In this document: positions 25,320 through 33,505 of the stretch, one piece after another
Numbering within the stretch: the first letter of the stretch is position 1
Layout: every line of letters starts with the position of its first letter
Source: a bacterium
GTDB taxonomy: Bacteria > Bacillota > Clostridia > Lachnospirales > Lachnospiraceae
NCBI GenBank assembly: GCA_004562765.1
Contig: SFRL01000004.1
Coordinates: 1 to 64,000, forward strand
DNA: 64,000 bases
Reading direction: 5' to 3'
The notes under the pieces: model-generated
The model's input: only the letters and a program-made list of their open reading frames with translations
The model's database searches: none
Told to the model about the DNA's origin: nothing
Made by a program: the position numbers and the translations under genes

Positions 25320-26609
25320 CTAGAATGCGGTGTCTAACAGAGTGATACCATCAATGTTTACATTGAAGTACGGTGCAGAACGGAACTCTGCTCCTGACTC
25401 ATGGAAGTATCCGTCAATTACAACCTCATGGTCACCCTGATAATCAGGATCTGTGTCAACGTCTGCCTGATAGCTGTCTAACGCAGCTCCCTCTACCGTG
25501 AAGGTAGATGTATCGAAAGCATGTACATTTCCTGCGATCAGGTCTGCCTTTGCAGCATCGATGGCTTCCTGTGTTCCCTCTGCGACTGCGCTTCCAAGCT
25601 CAGTCAGCTCAACGGAACCGGTCTCAAGAGAACCGCACCAGTCGGTATCGATGGCTGTACCATTTGTTACACAGTCCATTGCATAGATGAAGTACGGCTC
25701 CCAGTTGATCTTTGAAGATACAAGGAATGTATTCGGGCATGCGCTTGCTGTGCTTCCGTTGTAGGAAACGTTCGGAACACCTGCGGTCTCGCATGCAGTC
25801 GGAGCACCCATTGAATCCGCATGCTGGCTGATCAGTACACAACCGTCCTGGATCAGCTTGTTTGCGCCTTCCTTCTCAGCGGTCTCATCATACCAGGAAC
25901 CGGTGAAGGTAACTTCCATTGTTACGGTCGGGCATACAGAACGCGCGCCCAGGAAGAAGGAAGTATATCCTGAAATAACCTCAGCATAAGTAAATGCACC
26001 AACATAACCCATCTTTGCCTGGTCTGCGGTGATCTCGCCGTTTTCGATCATCTCATTCAGCTTCATACCTGCAACGATACCTGCAAGATAACGTCCGTCA
26101 TAGATAGAAGCGAATGCGTTGTGGAAGTTGTCCAGCTGCTCGGTATGAGCCTTTGTTCCGGTTGCATGACAGAACTGAACCTCCGGATACTCCTTTGCTG
26201 CCTCGATCATATAATCCTCATGTCCGAAGCTGTCTGCAAAGATGAAGTTGCATCCTGCATCAGCCAGCTCACATGCTGCCTCGTAGCACTCCTGACCCTC
26301 GGGGATATTGGTCTTTACCACATACTCAACACCCATCTTCTCACATGCTGATTTTGCTGCGTTTAAGAAGTTCAGGTCGTATGTAGAGTTCTCGTCATGT
26401 AAGAAGATAAATCCGGCCTTCACATTGGAAGCTGCTGCGGTACCCTCTGCAGCTGCGTCATCGCCCTCTGCTTCTGTGCTCTCGTCGCTTGCTGCGGCAT
26501 CTTCTGTGTCGTTTGCTGCCGGTGCAGACTCGCCTGAGTTGCCACAACCGGCCAGTGTGCCAACAGTCAAAGCTACAACTGCCAGTAAACTGATAAGTTT
26601 CTTTTTCAT
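25320..26609 (-). CDS. BMP-family nucleoside-binding lipoprotein
   Basis: A 429-residue extracellular binding protein. The start at 26607-26609 (MKKKLISLLAVVALT) has AGGAGGAAAAG upstream. A lipoprotein signal ends at LAGC (Cys22), followed by a low-complexity Ala/Glu/Asp linker to about residue 62. The BMP domain follows (VKAGFIFLHDENSTYDLNFLNAA to the C-terminus). BMP/PnrA proteins bind purine nucleosides for import. It heads the four-gene importer operon. Confidence 0.93.
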   Translation of the reverse strand: MKKKLISLLAVVALTVGTLAGCGNSGESAPAANDTEDAAASDESTEAEGDDAAAEGTAAASNVKAGFIFLHDENSTYDLNFLNAAKSACEKMGVEYVVKTNIPEGQECYEAACELADAGCNFIFADSFGHEDYMIEAAKEYPEVQFCHATGTKAHTEQLDNFHNAFASIYDGRYLAGIVAGMKLNEMIENGEITADQAKMGYVGAFTYAEVISGYTSFFLGARSVCPTVTMEVTFTGSWYDETAEKEGANKLIQDGCVLISQHADSMGAPTACETAGVPNVSYNGSTASACPNTFLVSSKINWEPYFIYAMDCVTNGTAIDTDWCGSLETGSVELTELGSAVAEGTQEAIDAAKADLIAGNVHAFDTSTFTVEGAALDSYQADVDTDPDYQGDHEVVIDGYFHESGAEFRSAPYFNVNIDGITLLDTAF

Positions 26610-26650
26610 TGCTTTTCCTCCTATAAATTGTGTTTTCATGAACAATTGAC

Positions 26651-26680
26651 AGTATAAGCACCCTTCTCTTCAATTGTCAA
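26651..26680 (-). promoter_or_regulatory. Promoter of the nucleoside importer operon
   Basis: Minus-strand TTGACA (26675-26680) and TATACT (26651-26656), 18-base spacer. The predicted 5' leader is only about 35 bases, too short for a purine riboswitch. Confidence 0.8.
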
Positions 26681-26714
26681 GAGCAGGATGAAAAAATAGG
26701 AAAAATAAGGAAAT

Positions 26715-28055
26715 TTATACACCCTCGTCGAATTCATAATCCTTACCCGGAAGGATCGCATTCAGGATAATACCTACAAGCGCACCTGCCGCGATACCGG
26801 AAAGACTGATCTTTACCTGTCCGATCACGAAGGAAATGTCACCGGATGCGTTATAATATTTGATACCGATCGCCAGAACCAGGATCAACGCAGCGATGAT
26901 GACGTTTCTGGACTTTGAAAAATCCACATGACTCTCAACGATATTTCTGACACCGACTGCGGAGATCATTCCGTAAAGTACCAGTGAGATACCGCCGATG
27001 GTTGCCGCCGGCATGGCACTGATCACTGCCGCAAACTTCGGGCAGAAAGAAAACAGGATCGCAAAACCCGCTGCCAGCTCAATCACGAACGGATCATACA
27101 CTTTGGAAAGTGTCAGCACACCGGTGTTTTCACCGTAGGTTGTATTGGCAGGTGCACCGAACAATGACGCAACGATCGTTGCCGCTCCATCGCCGACCAG
27201 TGTGCGGTGAAGTCCCGGATCTTTGAAATAATTGCGCCCGGTGGTGGATGAAATAGCAGAAATATCACCGATATGCTCTACGATCGTTGCAAGAGCGATG
27301 GGCATGATCGTAACAATGGAAGTAATAAAGAACGAGGGATTAAAATTATCCCCAAACACAGAAAATACGGTGTTCTCATATTTGATCGGGAAACCGATCC
27401 ATGCAGCGTCTCTGATCCCTGAAAAATCAACATTTCCGGTCACTGCTGCCAACAGATAAGATACAACTACGGCAATTAAGATCGGAATGATCTTTACCAT
27501 TCCTTTTCCATAGATATTACAGATGACCACCACCAGGATCGTAACGATGGCGAGCCACCAGTTGGTAGAACAGTTTGTAACGGCTGACGCGGAAAGCGTA
27601 AGACCGATCGCTATGATGATGGGTCCGGTGACAACCGGCGGAAAACATCTCATCACCTTCTTGATACCAAATGCCTTGATGAATGCGGCAAGTATAAAAT
27701 AGAGCAGGCCCGCAAAGCAGACACCGATACACGCATATGGCAGAAGCTCGGCATTTTCGATCGTGTTTCCATTGGCATCCATGATACCCTCCATGCATTT
27801 CACTGCCGCATAGCCGCTCAGGAATGCGAAGGAAGATCCTAAGAATGCAGGCACTTTTCTCTTTGTGATCAAGTGGAATAAGAGCGTTCCAAGACCTGCA
27901 AATAACAGCGTGGTCGCCACGTCAAGTCCTGTCAGAATGGGCACCAGAACCGTTGCGCCGAACATTGCAAACATGTGCTGTAAGCCCAGCAGCAACGTTT
28001 TTCCCGTGCTCATATCCTTGACACTGTAAATTCCCTCTTTTGTTTCATTACTCAT
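26715..28055 (-). CDS. NCS2 uracil/xanthine permease, UraA-like
   Basis: A 446-residue permease with about 12-14 membrane segments. The start at 28053-28055 (MSNETKEGIYSV) has AGGAGG six bases upstream. GLQHMFAMFGATVLVP is the family hallmark in helix 1, and the substrate-binding part includes NTTYGENTGVL and the VVTGPIIIAIG segment. NCS2 proteins import uracil or xanthine by proton symport; these motifs lean to the uracil branch. It follows the GGDEF gene by 13 bases and so is probably on its transcript. Confidence 0.88.
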   Translation of the reverse strand: MSNETKEGIYSVKDMSTGKTLLLGLQHMFAMFGATVLVPILTGLDVATTLLFAGLGTLLFHLITKRKVPAFLGSSFAFLSGYAAVKCMEGIMDANGNTIENAELLPYACIGVCFAGLLYFILAAFIKAFGIKKVMRCFPPVVTGPIIIAIGLTLSASAVTNCSTNWWLAIVTILVVVICNIYGKGMVKIIPILIAVVVSYLLAAVTGNVDFSGIRDAAWIGFPIKYENTVFSVFGDNFNPSFFITSIVTIMPIALATIVEHIGDISAISSTTGRNYFKDPGLHRTLVGDGAATIVASLFGAPANTTYGENTGVLTLSKVYDPFVIELAAGFAILFSFCPKFAAVISAMPAATIGGISLVLYGMISAVGVRNIVESHVDFSKSRNVIIAALILVLAIGIKYYNASGDISFVIGQVKISLSGIAAGALVGIILNAILPGKDYEFDEGV

Positions 28056-28068
28056 GATTAGCCTCCTT

Positions 28069-29496
28069 TTATTTTTGCATATTTTCAAAGCAGACAGCCC
28101 TGTTTTTTCCGTTGCTCTTCGCACGGTACATGGCATTGTCCGCCTTGTCGATCATTTTCTCATAATGGCTGTTGTCACTCGTATAACCGAGGCTGACTGT
28201 CACCACCCCTGTCTCCATGTCATCTCTCCGAAGCTGCAGATCATAGATCAGTGAAACCAGTTCTTGTGCGACCTCGTCCGGTGTTTTTTTGCCTCCAAAG
28301 CTGATGCCCAGCATTTCCTCGCCACCGTAACGATAAAAATACATGTCATTGGCTTTTCCGTAATGGATCAATGCCTCTCCGATCTTCTTCAGGCACTCGT
28401 CACCGGCCACATGACCGTAATTGTCATTGAGCATTTTGAAATTGTCAATGTCCATCATAAACATTGCGTTGATCTCGTCACGCTTTCCGGAAAGGTCGTC
28501 CTGCAACAGTTCATACATATCCTGGCGGTTGCGCAGTCCCGTGAGAAAGTCCCTTCGTCTGTCGTAATCCGCCTGCTTGTAATTGTCCAATGCCTGCTGA
28601 AGCAGCTGCTTTTGCTTTTTTGTCTCCTCCAGCGCATCCGCCAGCAGTTGTTTCTGCTTCATGTCACTGTTGATCGTCTCTGATACATCGCTGTGGTATC
28701 CCCGCAGGATGTATCCTTTTCCCTCTATGTATTGCGAAGTTCCGCCGCATCTGACATATCGTTCTCCCAGTATCGGATGCACCCACACATAGGTATTCTC
28801 GGAAATTCCATTTTCTATCATTCCCGTCACACTTGCTTCCACTGACGGCAGAGAGGATGGCTTGATCCCTGCATACCATTTCTCATAGATCTCTTCTCCG
28901 GAAAGTTCCTCGTCTCCGATACCCAACAGCTCACGCATTTTTCCACTCGCCTTCATGCTTGGCTTTTCATTGTCAAACAAAGTGATGTGCCAGATGCCCA
29001 CGCCCGCACAGGAAAGGATGCTGTCTGTATCCTCCAGTTCTCTCTGGGCACAGGAATTTTCCCGGATCCACTGTTTTTCCGTGTCTGTGATGTCCTGACA
29101 TAACACATACGCCATGATATGACCGGTCTGCTCATCGCGATCCAGCAGATAGGTCAGACGATGATACGCGTGGGGCTGCTTTGAATGAAGTTTGATTTCC
29201 ACGCGGCGTTTGCCTTCCTCATATGCTTTCAGTAGTGCGGCGCAGGAAAGCTCCTGCATGCCGGAGTCAATGGTGAATTCAACATTGCTGTTGTTCCCGT
29301 AGAGCACGCGCTGTACCATGTCATCAAAGGAACAAACGGTCGCCGCCTTTGTATAATTATATCCGTTACGACCAACGATCTCGCTTCCGATCATACCGGT
29401 CGTCACATCAAATTCATAGGTATAATACGCATCATCAAAAAGTATCTCTGCCATTTTGTACTGATGCTGATCCATTTCTGATGCTGTTTTGCTCAT
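28069..29496 (-). CDS. Soluble GGDEF protein with N-terminal sensor (PAS-like)
   Basis: A 475-residue protein without membrane helices. The start at 29494-29496 (MSKTASEMDQ) has AGGAG upstream. Residues 1-280 read as two PAS-like sensor segments (around 20-130 and 150-270), then a short coiled coil (about 280-310, rich in K/Q/L) and a GGDEF domain (320-475) beginning DFLTGLRNR. The active-site motif reads GGEEM where GG(D/E)EF is usual, and the metal site DIDNFKMLND is intact. No RxxD inhibitory site is seen. It probably makes cyclic-di-GMP, but activity is not certain with Met in place of Phe. It is upstream of, and close to, the uracil permease. Confidence 0.85.
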   Translation of the reverse strand: MSKTASEMDQHQYKMAEILFDDAYYTYEFDVTTGMIGSEIVGRNGYNYTKAATVCSFDDMVQRVLYGNNSNVEFTIDSGMQELSCAALLKAYEEGKRRVEIKLHSKQPHAYHRLTYLLDRDEQTGHIMAYVLCQDITDTEKQWIRENSCAQRELEDTDSILSCAGVGIWHITLFDNEKPSMKASGKMRELLGIGDEELSGEEIYEKWYAGIKPSSLPSVEASVTGMIENGISENTYVWVHPILGERYVRCGGTSQYIEGKGYILRGYHSDVSETINSDMKQKQLLADALEETKKQKQLLQQALDNYKQADYDRRRDFLTGLRNRQDMYELLQDDLSGKRDEINAMFMMDIDNFKMLNDNYGHVAGDECLKKIGEALIHYGKANDMYFYRYGGEEMLGISFGGKKTPDEVAQELVSLIYDLQLRRDDMETGVVTVSLGYTSDNSHYEKMIDKADNAMYRAKSNGKNRAVCFENMQK

Positions 29497-29543
29497 AATC
29501 TTATCTCCTGTACCTTGTGATTCGTACACCCACATACGGTCTT

Positions 29544-29572
29544 ATTATATTCTTAATTGTCGAGAAGTACAA
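29544..29572 (-). promoter_or_regulatory. Promoter of the GGDEF-permease transcript
   Basis: Minus-strand TTGTAC (29567-29572) and TATAAT (29544-29549), 17-base spacer, about 48 bases before the GGDEF start. Confidence 0.7.
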
Positions 29573-29627
29573 GAAAAACGGTGAAATTTTTATTATATTT
29601 GTGCCATTATCTGCATATTCTATCAGT

Positions 29628-30140
29628 ATGAAAAGATTGAAACATTACTGCATCATAGGCGCTTTATTTGTCATCGTCACCGGAACTCTTGCACACTTCT
29701 TCTATGACTGGTCCGGTCATAATTTTATTGTAGGATTTTTCTTCCCGGTCAATGAATCCACCTGGGAACACATGAAGCTGTGCTTTTTTCCCATGCTTCT
29801 CTATTCGCTGTACCTGATCTACATGATGAAAGATACACAACCCGGCATCTGTTCTGCTTCGGCCACCGGTATACTGTCCGGAACCTTTGCGATTCCTGTA
29901 TTATTTTATACGTACACCGGAATTCTTGGACGGAATTTTCTTTTTCTGGATATCGGCGTGTTTATTGTCAGTGTGATACTTGCCTTCGTAACCGTGTACA
30001 GACTGACCTCATCATGTAAAGCCGAACGCTTCGCGGGTATTTTATGGCTGTCTGTCGCCATCCTTGGTCTCTGTTTCGTATGGTTTACCTATCATTCACC
30101 GGAGATTGGTATCTTTACAGTTTACCCGTCAAGGAAATAA
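29628..30140 (+). CDS. DUF6512-type membrane protein
   Basis: A 170-residue protein with five predicted membrane helices. MKRLKHYCIIGALFVIVTG and NESTWEHMKLCFFPMLLY are its most distinctive parts and match my recollection of DUF6512 from Clostridia. No function is known. The ribosome site before 29628 is weak, so the start is provisional. Divergent from the GGDEF gene. Confidence 0.7.
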   Translation: MKRLKHYCIIGALFVIVTGTLAHFFYDWSGHNFIVGFFFPVNESTWEHMKLCFFPMLLYSLYLIYMMKDTQPGICSASATGILSGTFAIPVLFYTYTGILGRNFLFLDIGVFIVSVILAFVTVYRLTSSCKAERFAGILWLSVAILGLCFVWFTYHSPEIGIFTVYPSRK

Positions 30141-30173
30141 GTTTCTTTCAACGTAGTTTCTACCTACACTATA

Positions 30174-30202
30174 TTGCACTGCATGGGAACATCCTCTATA
30201 AT
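30174..30202 (+). promoter_or_regulatory. Promoter of the YczE-like gene
   Basis: TTGCAC (30174-30179) and TATAAT (30197-30202), 17-base spacer, 42 bases before the start codon. Confidence 0.8.
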
Positions 30203-30243
30203 GTGAGTATCGATTCAAACACATACAGAGGAGAACTAATTTT

Positions 30244-30915
30244 ATGAAACGAACACTCAAAGAAACGGTGCTCCGCGCCATTATCTTACTCGTCGGACTT
30301 TTGATCGCTCATCTCGGAGTAACGTTATTTTTACTCGCTGATCTCGGTTCTGATCCCTTTAATGTACTTGTACAGGGACTGTTTCACAGCTTAGAAAATT
30401 TGACCGGTTTTACATTTCTCACACACGGTCGTGTACATATCGCTGTCTGCTTTTTGATCATTCTTGTGCTGCTCATTGTTGACCGCACATATGTCAAGCT
30501 GGGCACGATCATCTGTATGATCTGCGGCGGTCCTATCATCGACATGTATTCCTTCTTTTTGGCTCCGATCCTTGCAGATATGGGTTCTCTGATCGGACGT
30601 TTGCTCATGCTTGTAGCGGGCTGCGTCATCCTCGCCTACGGCATGACGATCGTGATCAAATCAGATGCCGGAACCGGCCCCAATGACCTTGTCGCTGTGG
30701 TCATCAGCGACAAGCTGCACAGCAAATTTGGCATCACACGAATTGCCGTCGATGTCTGCTTTGTGGCTGTCGGCTACCTGCTCGGCGGACTTGTCGGCAT
30801 CGGTACGATCATCTGTGCTTTCTGTGTAGGACCGGTCGCATCGTATTTTCTGCCGGTCAATGAGCGCATCATTGGGCGAATTCTTTCAGGTATATTAAAA
30901 AAAGAGGTCGCGTAG
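30244..30915 (+). CDS. YczE/YyaS/YitT-family membrane protein
   Basis: A 223-residue protein with five or six membrane helices. GVTLFLLADLGSDPFNVLVQG near the N-terminus and SDAGTGPNDLVAV in the middle form the internal repeat (G-DP/GP-D) of this family. Members are integral membrane proteins of unknown transport role; Bacillus YczE is needed for surfactin production. Start supported by AGAGGAG. Its stop codon lies in the loop of the terminator hairpin. Confidence 0.87.
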   Translation: MKRTLKETVLRAIILLVGLLIAHLGVTLFLLADLGSDPFNVLVQGLFHSLENLTGFTFLTHGRVHIAVCFLIILVLLIVDRTYVKLGTIICMICGGPIIDMYSFFLAPILADMGSLIGRLLMLVAGCVILAYGMTIVIKSDAGTGPNDLVAVVISDKLHSKFGITRIAVDVCFVAVGYLLGGLVGIGTIICAFCVGPVASYFLPVNERIIGRILSGILKKEVA

Positions 30916-30925
30916 GACCTCTTTT
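30901..30925 (+). terminator. Terminator overlapping the YczE-like stop
   Basis: AAAGAGGTC (30901-30909) and GACCTCTTT (30916-30924), 6-base loop holding the stop codon, with a short T-run. It also faces the minus-strand genes to its right and could serve them. Confidence 0.65.
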
Positions 30926-31007
30926 ATACGATCTCATATCCTGCCTGAGCCAGCACCTCCAGCGCCCGCCAGCCATCCTCCCCGTTGCTCCGGTTGCGGT
31001 TCTTCAT
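30924..31007 (-). CDS. 27-codon ORF coupled to the oxidoreductase stop; possible gene remnant
   Basis: ATG at 31005-31007 overlaps the stop of the flavodoxin-fold gene (ATGA) and encodes MKNRNRSNGEDGWRALEVLA and a short tail ending YEIV. The segment GEDGWRALEVLAQAGYE resembles the C-terminal helix of Gfo/Idh-type oxidoreductases, so it may be a decayed fragment of such a gene. It may equally be chance. Its stop falls in the terminator hairpin of the YczE-like gene. Confidence 0.25.
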   Translation of the reverse strand: MKNRNRSNGEDGWRALEVLAQAGYEIV

Positions 31008-31576
31008 TTCAGAGGAAACAACCCCCTGACGGCCACCTCTGCTTCCGCCATGATCTGTTTCACATCATTTCCTGCAATATCAAGATTTTCTGCTTTAAAA
31101 AACAAGTTTTCCCTAATTCCGAAAAACTGTTCTGCCAGCGTCTTGACATACTCAAAACCAAAATTGAAATAGACAGGACCTCCCGCAGTTGTCACGTAGA
31201 TCAGCTTTTTTGCATGGCAAAGTCCCTTCGGAATCCCTTCATCCGAATATTGAAAGGTGATACCACACACCATGATCTGCTCCAGATACAACTTCAAAAG
31301 TGCCGGAAAATTCATATCCCAGTACGGTGCGCCTATCACTATGATGTCTGCACCTGCAAACTCTCTGGCATACCGGAACATCTCGTCTGAAATAGTCCCT
31401 TCTGACAGCAATCTGTCTCTTTTTTCAAGCAAGCTCCCATCAAGCGGCTGCAGATGCTCCCTCTCCAGCTTCCGTTCCAGAATATCACCGTCCAACTGCT
31501 CCAGTACGCACCGTGCAAGCCGCTCCGTGCGTGACTGCCGACGCACGCAGGCATTGATAAATAAAATCTGATCCAT
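31004..31576 (-). CDS. NAD(P)H-dependent FMN oxidoreductase, flavodoxin-like fold
   Basis: A 190-residue protein of the flavodoxin_2 / azoreductase type. The start at 31574-31576 (MDQILFINACVR) has GAGGAG seven bases upstream; an earlier in-frame Met lacks one. The FMN-binding segments are NACVRRQSRT (N-terminal phosphate loop), IGAPYWDMNFPALLKLYLE and VTTAGGPV. Such enzymes reduce quinones, azo or nitro compounds with NAD(P)H. It follows the Gfo/Idh gene by 13 bases and is probably co-transcribed. Confidence 0.87.
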   Translation of the reverse strand: MDQILFINACVRRQSRTERLARCVLEQLDGDILERKLEREHLQPLDGSLLEKRDRLLSEGTISDEMFRYAREFAGADIIVIGAPYWDMNFPALLKLYLEQIMVCGITFQYSDEGIPKGLCHAKKLIYVTTAGGPVYFNFGFEYVKTLAEQFFGIRENLFFKAENLDIAGNDVKQIMAEAEVAVRGLFPLK

Positions 31577-31589
31577 CGTTTTCTCCTCG

Positions 31590-32558
31590 CTACTCAAACG
31601 GATAGCGGATTCCCCACTGTCCGCGAAGTGTATCCATCCACTCCATCATCCGAATCGTCTCGCTGTGGGGCATTTCTTCACACTCCGTTTTTCCCTCTGC
31701 GAGCGCTTTCATACATGCCTCTACCTCGTACTCATAACCGGTGATCTGCTCCGGCACTTCTATCGTGCGGATCAGCTTACGGTCGGATGAAAATACATCA
31801 ATTTTGTTTATATTATTGATATTGTATGCGATCAGGTAACCCTTACTTCCGCAAATAATACCGTACTGTTCACTTGCTGCGTACATTCCGGTATGAAGGG
31901 TAGCCATGCGCCCATCCTTATAGGTCAGGATCATGCCTGCCTGACCGTCTACACCCGTCTCGAATTTCACACAGGAGGATGTGATGTTCTCAATGTCATT
32001 TCCGAAAAACATGCTCGCAAAATTCAGCGGATATACGCCCACATCCAAAAGTGCACCTCCCGCCAGTTCCGGATTTATGAGGCGTTCTTTATCGATCAGC
32101 CGATATCCGAGATTTGCACTCAGCATATGCACATCTCCCAGTTCTCCGCTCTCAATAATGTCTGTGATGATCTTTCGCGAGGGCATATAGCGTGTCCAGA
32201 TCGCCTCCGTAATAAATACGCCCTTTTCTTTTGCATAGTCTAACAGTTCACGTGCCTGCGCTGCATTTGCGGTAAATGATTTCTCACAGAGCACCGGCTT
32301 TCCGTAGGAAATGCACAGTTTTCCGTGCTCCAAATGGTGGGAATGCGGTGTCGCGATGTATACCAGATCCACCTTGTCATCTGCCAGCATCTCCTCATAA
32401 GAACCGTATGCCTTTTCCACCTGATATTCTTTTGCAAAGCTCTGCGCCCGCTCCAGATCTCTGGCTGCCACAGCATACGCAGTTGCGTCCTTCATTCCGT
32501 TTAAAGTGCGTGCCATTGTACCCGCGATATTTCCTGCACCCAGTATTCCTACATTCAT
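31590..32558 (-). CDS. Gfo/Idh/MocA-family oxidoreductase
   Basis: A 322-residue NAD(P)-dependent enzyme. The Rossmann motif is GILGAGNIAGTMA at the N-terminus; CEKSFTANAA carries the conserved E-K of the active site, and LLDVGVYPLNFA the D-x-G-x-Y region. The C-terminal alpha/beta domain is complete. Relatives act on sugars, inositols or trans-dihydrodiols. Start has AGGAGG upstream. The substrate is not evident from its neighbours. Confidence 0.88.
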   Translation of the reverse strand: MNVGILGAGNIAGTMARTLNGMKDATAYAVAARDLERAQSFAKEYQVEKAYGSYEEMLADDKVDLVYIATPHSHHLEHGKLCISYGKPVLCEKSFTANAAQARELLDYAKEKGVFITEAIWTRYMPSRKIITDIIESGELGDVHMLSANLGYRLIDKERLINPELAGGALLDVGVYPLNFASMFFGNDIENITSSCVKFETGVDGQAGMILTYKDGRMATLHTGMYAASEQYGIICGSKGYLIAYNINNINKIDVFSSDRKLIRTIEVPEQITGYEYEVEACMKALAEGKTECEEMPHSETIRMMEWMDTLRGQWGIRYPFE

Positions 32559-32634
32559 GTAAATGTCCTCCTTTTATATCTCTCTGTCTGTTAGGCAGTT
32601 TTCTTCGTCTGTCGTCACTTTCACTCTTTGAAAA

Positions 32635-32970
32635 CTACTTTTTCCCTGTCACCAGATCATAGCTTTCCGCAACCATCCGCCGGATTTCGTCATCCGGTAT
32701 CGTCCCGTCCAGTATGATGGAATTCCAATGCTCCTTATTCTGATGATACCCCGGTAAAACGGACGGATACGTCGCCCGCCAAAAGTCACGCCACTCCGGG
32801 TCGACCTTCACATTGACCCATATCTGCCCATTCCGCTCATAGGTCCACGCAAATGCCTTTTTGTTTTTCCGGTAGCGAAGCAAAATCCAGTTGTCATCAT
32901 GAAAGGGCGCGTCCATATATACATCCGGCAGCGTCAGTCCGTAATCTAAAATTTCTTGTCGTTCCTTCAT
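32635..32970 (-). CDS. MmcQ/YjbR-family protein
   Basis: A 111-residue protein of the MmcQ/YjbR fold (CyaY-like). The start at 32968-32970 (MKERQEILDYGL) has GGGAGG upstream. Typical features are PDVYMDAPFHDDNW, WVNVKVDPE, YPSVLPGYH and the C-terminal SYDLVTGK. The fold is often annotated as DNA-binding, with no proven reaction. Confidence 0.87.
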   Translation of the reverse strand: MKERQEILDYGLTLPDVYMDAPFHDDNWILLRYRKNKKAFAWTYERNGQIWVNVKVDPEWRDFWRATYPSVLPGYHQNKEHWNSIILDGTIPDDEIRRMVAESYDLVTGKK

Positions 32971-33072
32971 GAAAACGCCTCCCAACCAGTGACGGCTTTC
33001 AGGCATCTCCAGCCATCTGATTTTACTGTTGATCTTATCCTAACATACCACCCATATATACCGCAAGAAACT

Positions 33073-33432
33073 TTATTCCCGATAATTTTCAATCAGCGCC
33101 TTCATTTCCTCAACCTGCGCATCCGACAGTTTCTTTTTTCCGATAAATGCTGTGAGAAACTTCGGCAATGATCCGCCAAATGTATCCTCAACAAATTCCC
33201 GGCTCTGTCTGCCATAAAATTCTTCTCTCGATATCTGCGCGGAAACAACCGCGTGCTCATTTTTAAAAATCCCTTTCTCGCACAGCTTTTTAAGCATGGT
33301 GTAAGTCGTTGATTTTTTCCAGTCAAATTCCTGTTCACAGATCTTCACAAGTTCTGTGGAGCCGACCGGTTCTCTGTCCCAGATCAGATCTGCGAACCGC
33401 TTTTCACTGGTTGCAAGTTTATGTTCTTTCAT
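33073..33432 (-). CDS. BlaI/MecI/CopY-family repressor
   Basis: A 119-residue repressor. The ATG at 33430-33432 is seven bases from AAAGGA; a GTG one codon earlier is too close. The winged helix covers residues 1-75 (recognition part KSTTYTMLKKL) and a helical dimerisation tail follows. BlaI-type repressors are cleaved when a BlaR1-type membrane peptidase senses a signal. Here the partner M56 gene lies upstream on the same transcript, in the reverse of the usual blaI-blaR1 order. The double operator at 35.5 kb is its likely site. Confidence 0.9.
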   Translation of the reverse strand: MKEHKLATSEKRFADLIWDREPVGSTELVKICEQEFDWKKSTTYTMLKKLCEKGIFKNEHAVVSAQISREEFYGRQSREFVEDTFGGSLPKFLTAFIGKKKLSDAQVEEMKALIENYRE

Positions 33433-33476
33433 CACGATATCCTTTCCATGATAAATATCTATTTGTGTCTTTCATT

Positions 33477-33496
33477 GCGCCAACGAATACTGGCGC
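33477..33496. repeat. Short GC-rich hairpin between M56 and BlaI genes
   Basis: GCGCCA (33477-33482) and TGGCGC (33491-33496), 8-base loop, in the 73-base gap. No T-run follows on the minus strand, so it may be an mRNA processing or stability element. Confidence 0.4.
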
Positions 33497-33505
33497 TATC
33501 TCAGA

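Noticed and set aside
26610..26714. Purine riboswitch before the nucleoside importer
   Set aside because: The predicted promoter leaves a leader of only about 35 bases, and no riboswitch core is visible.
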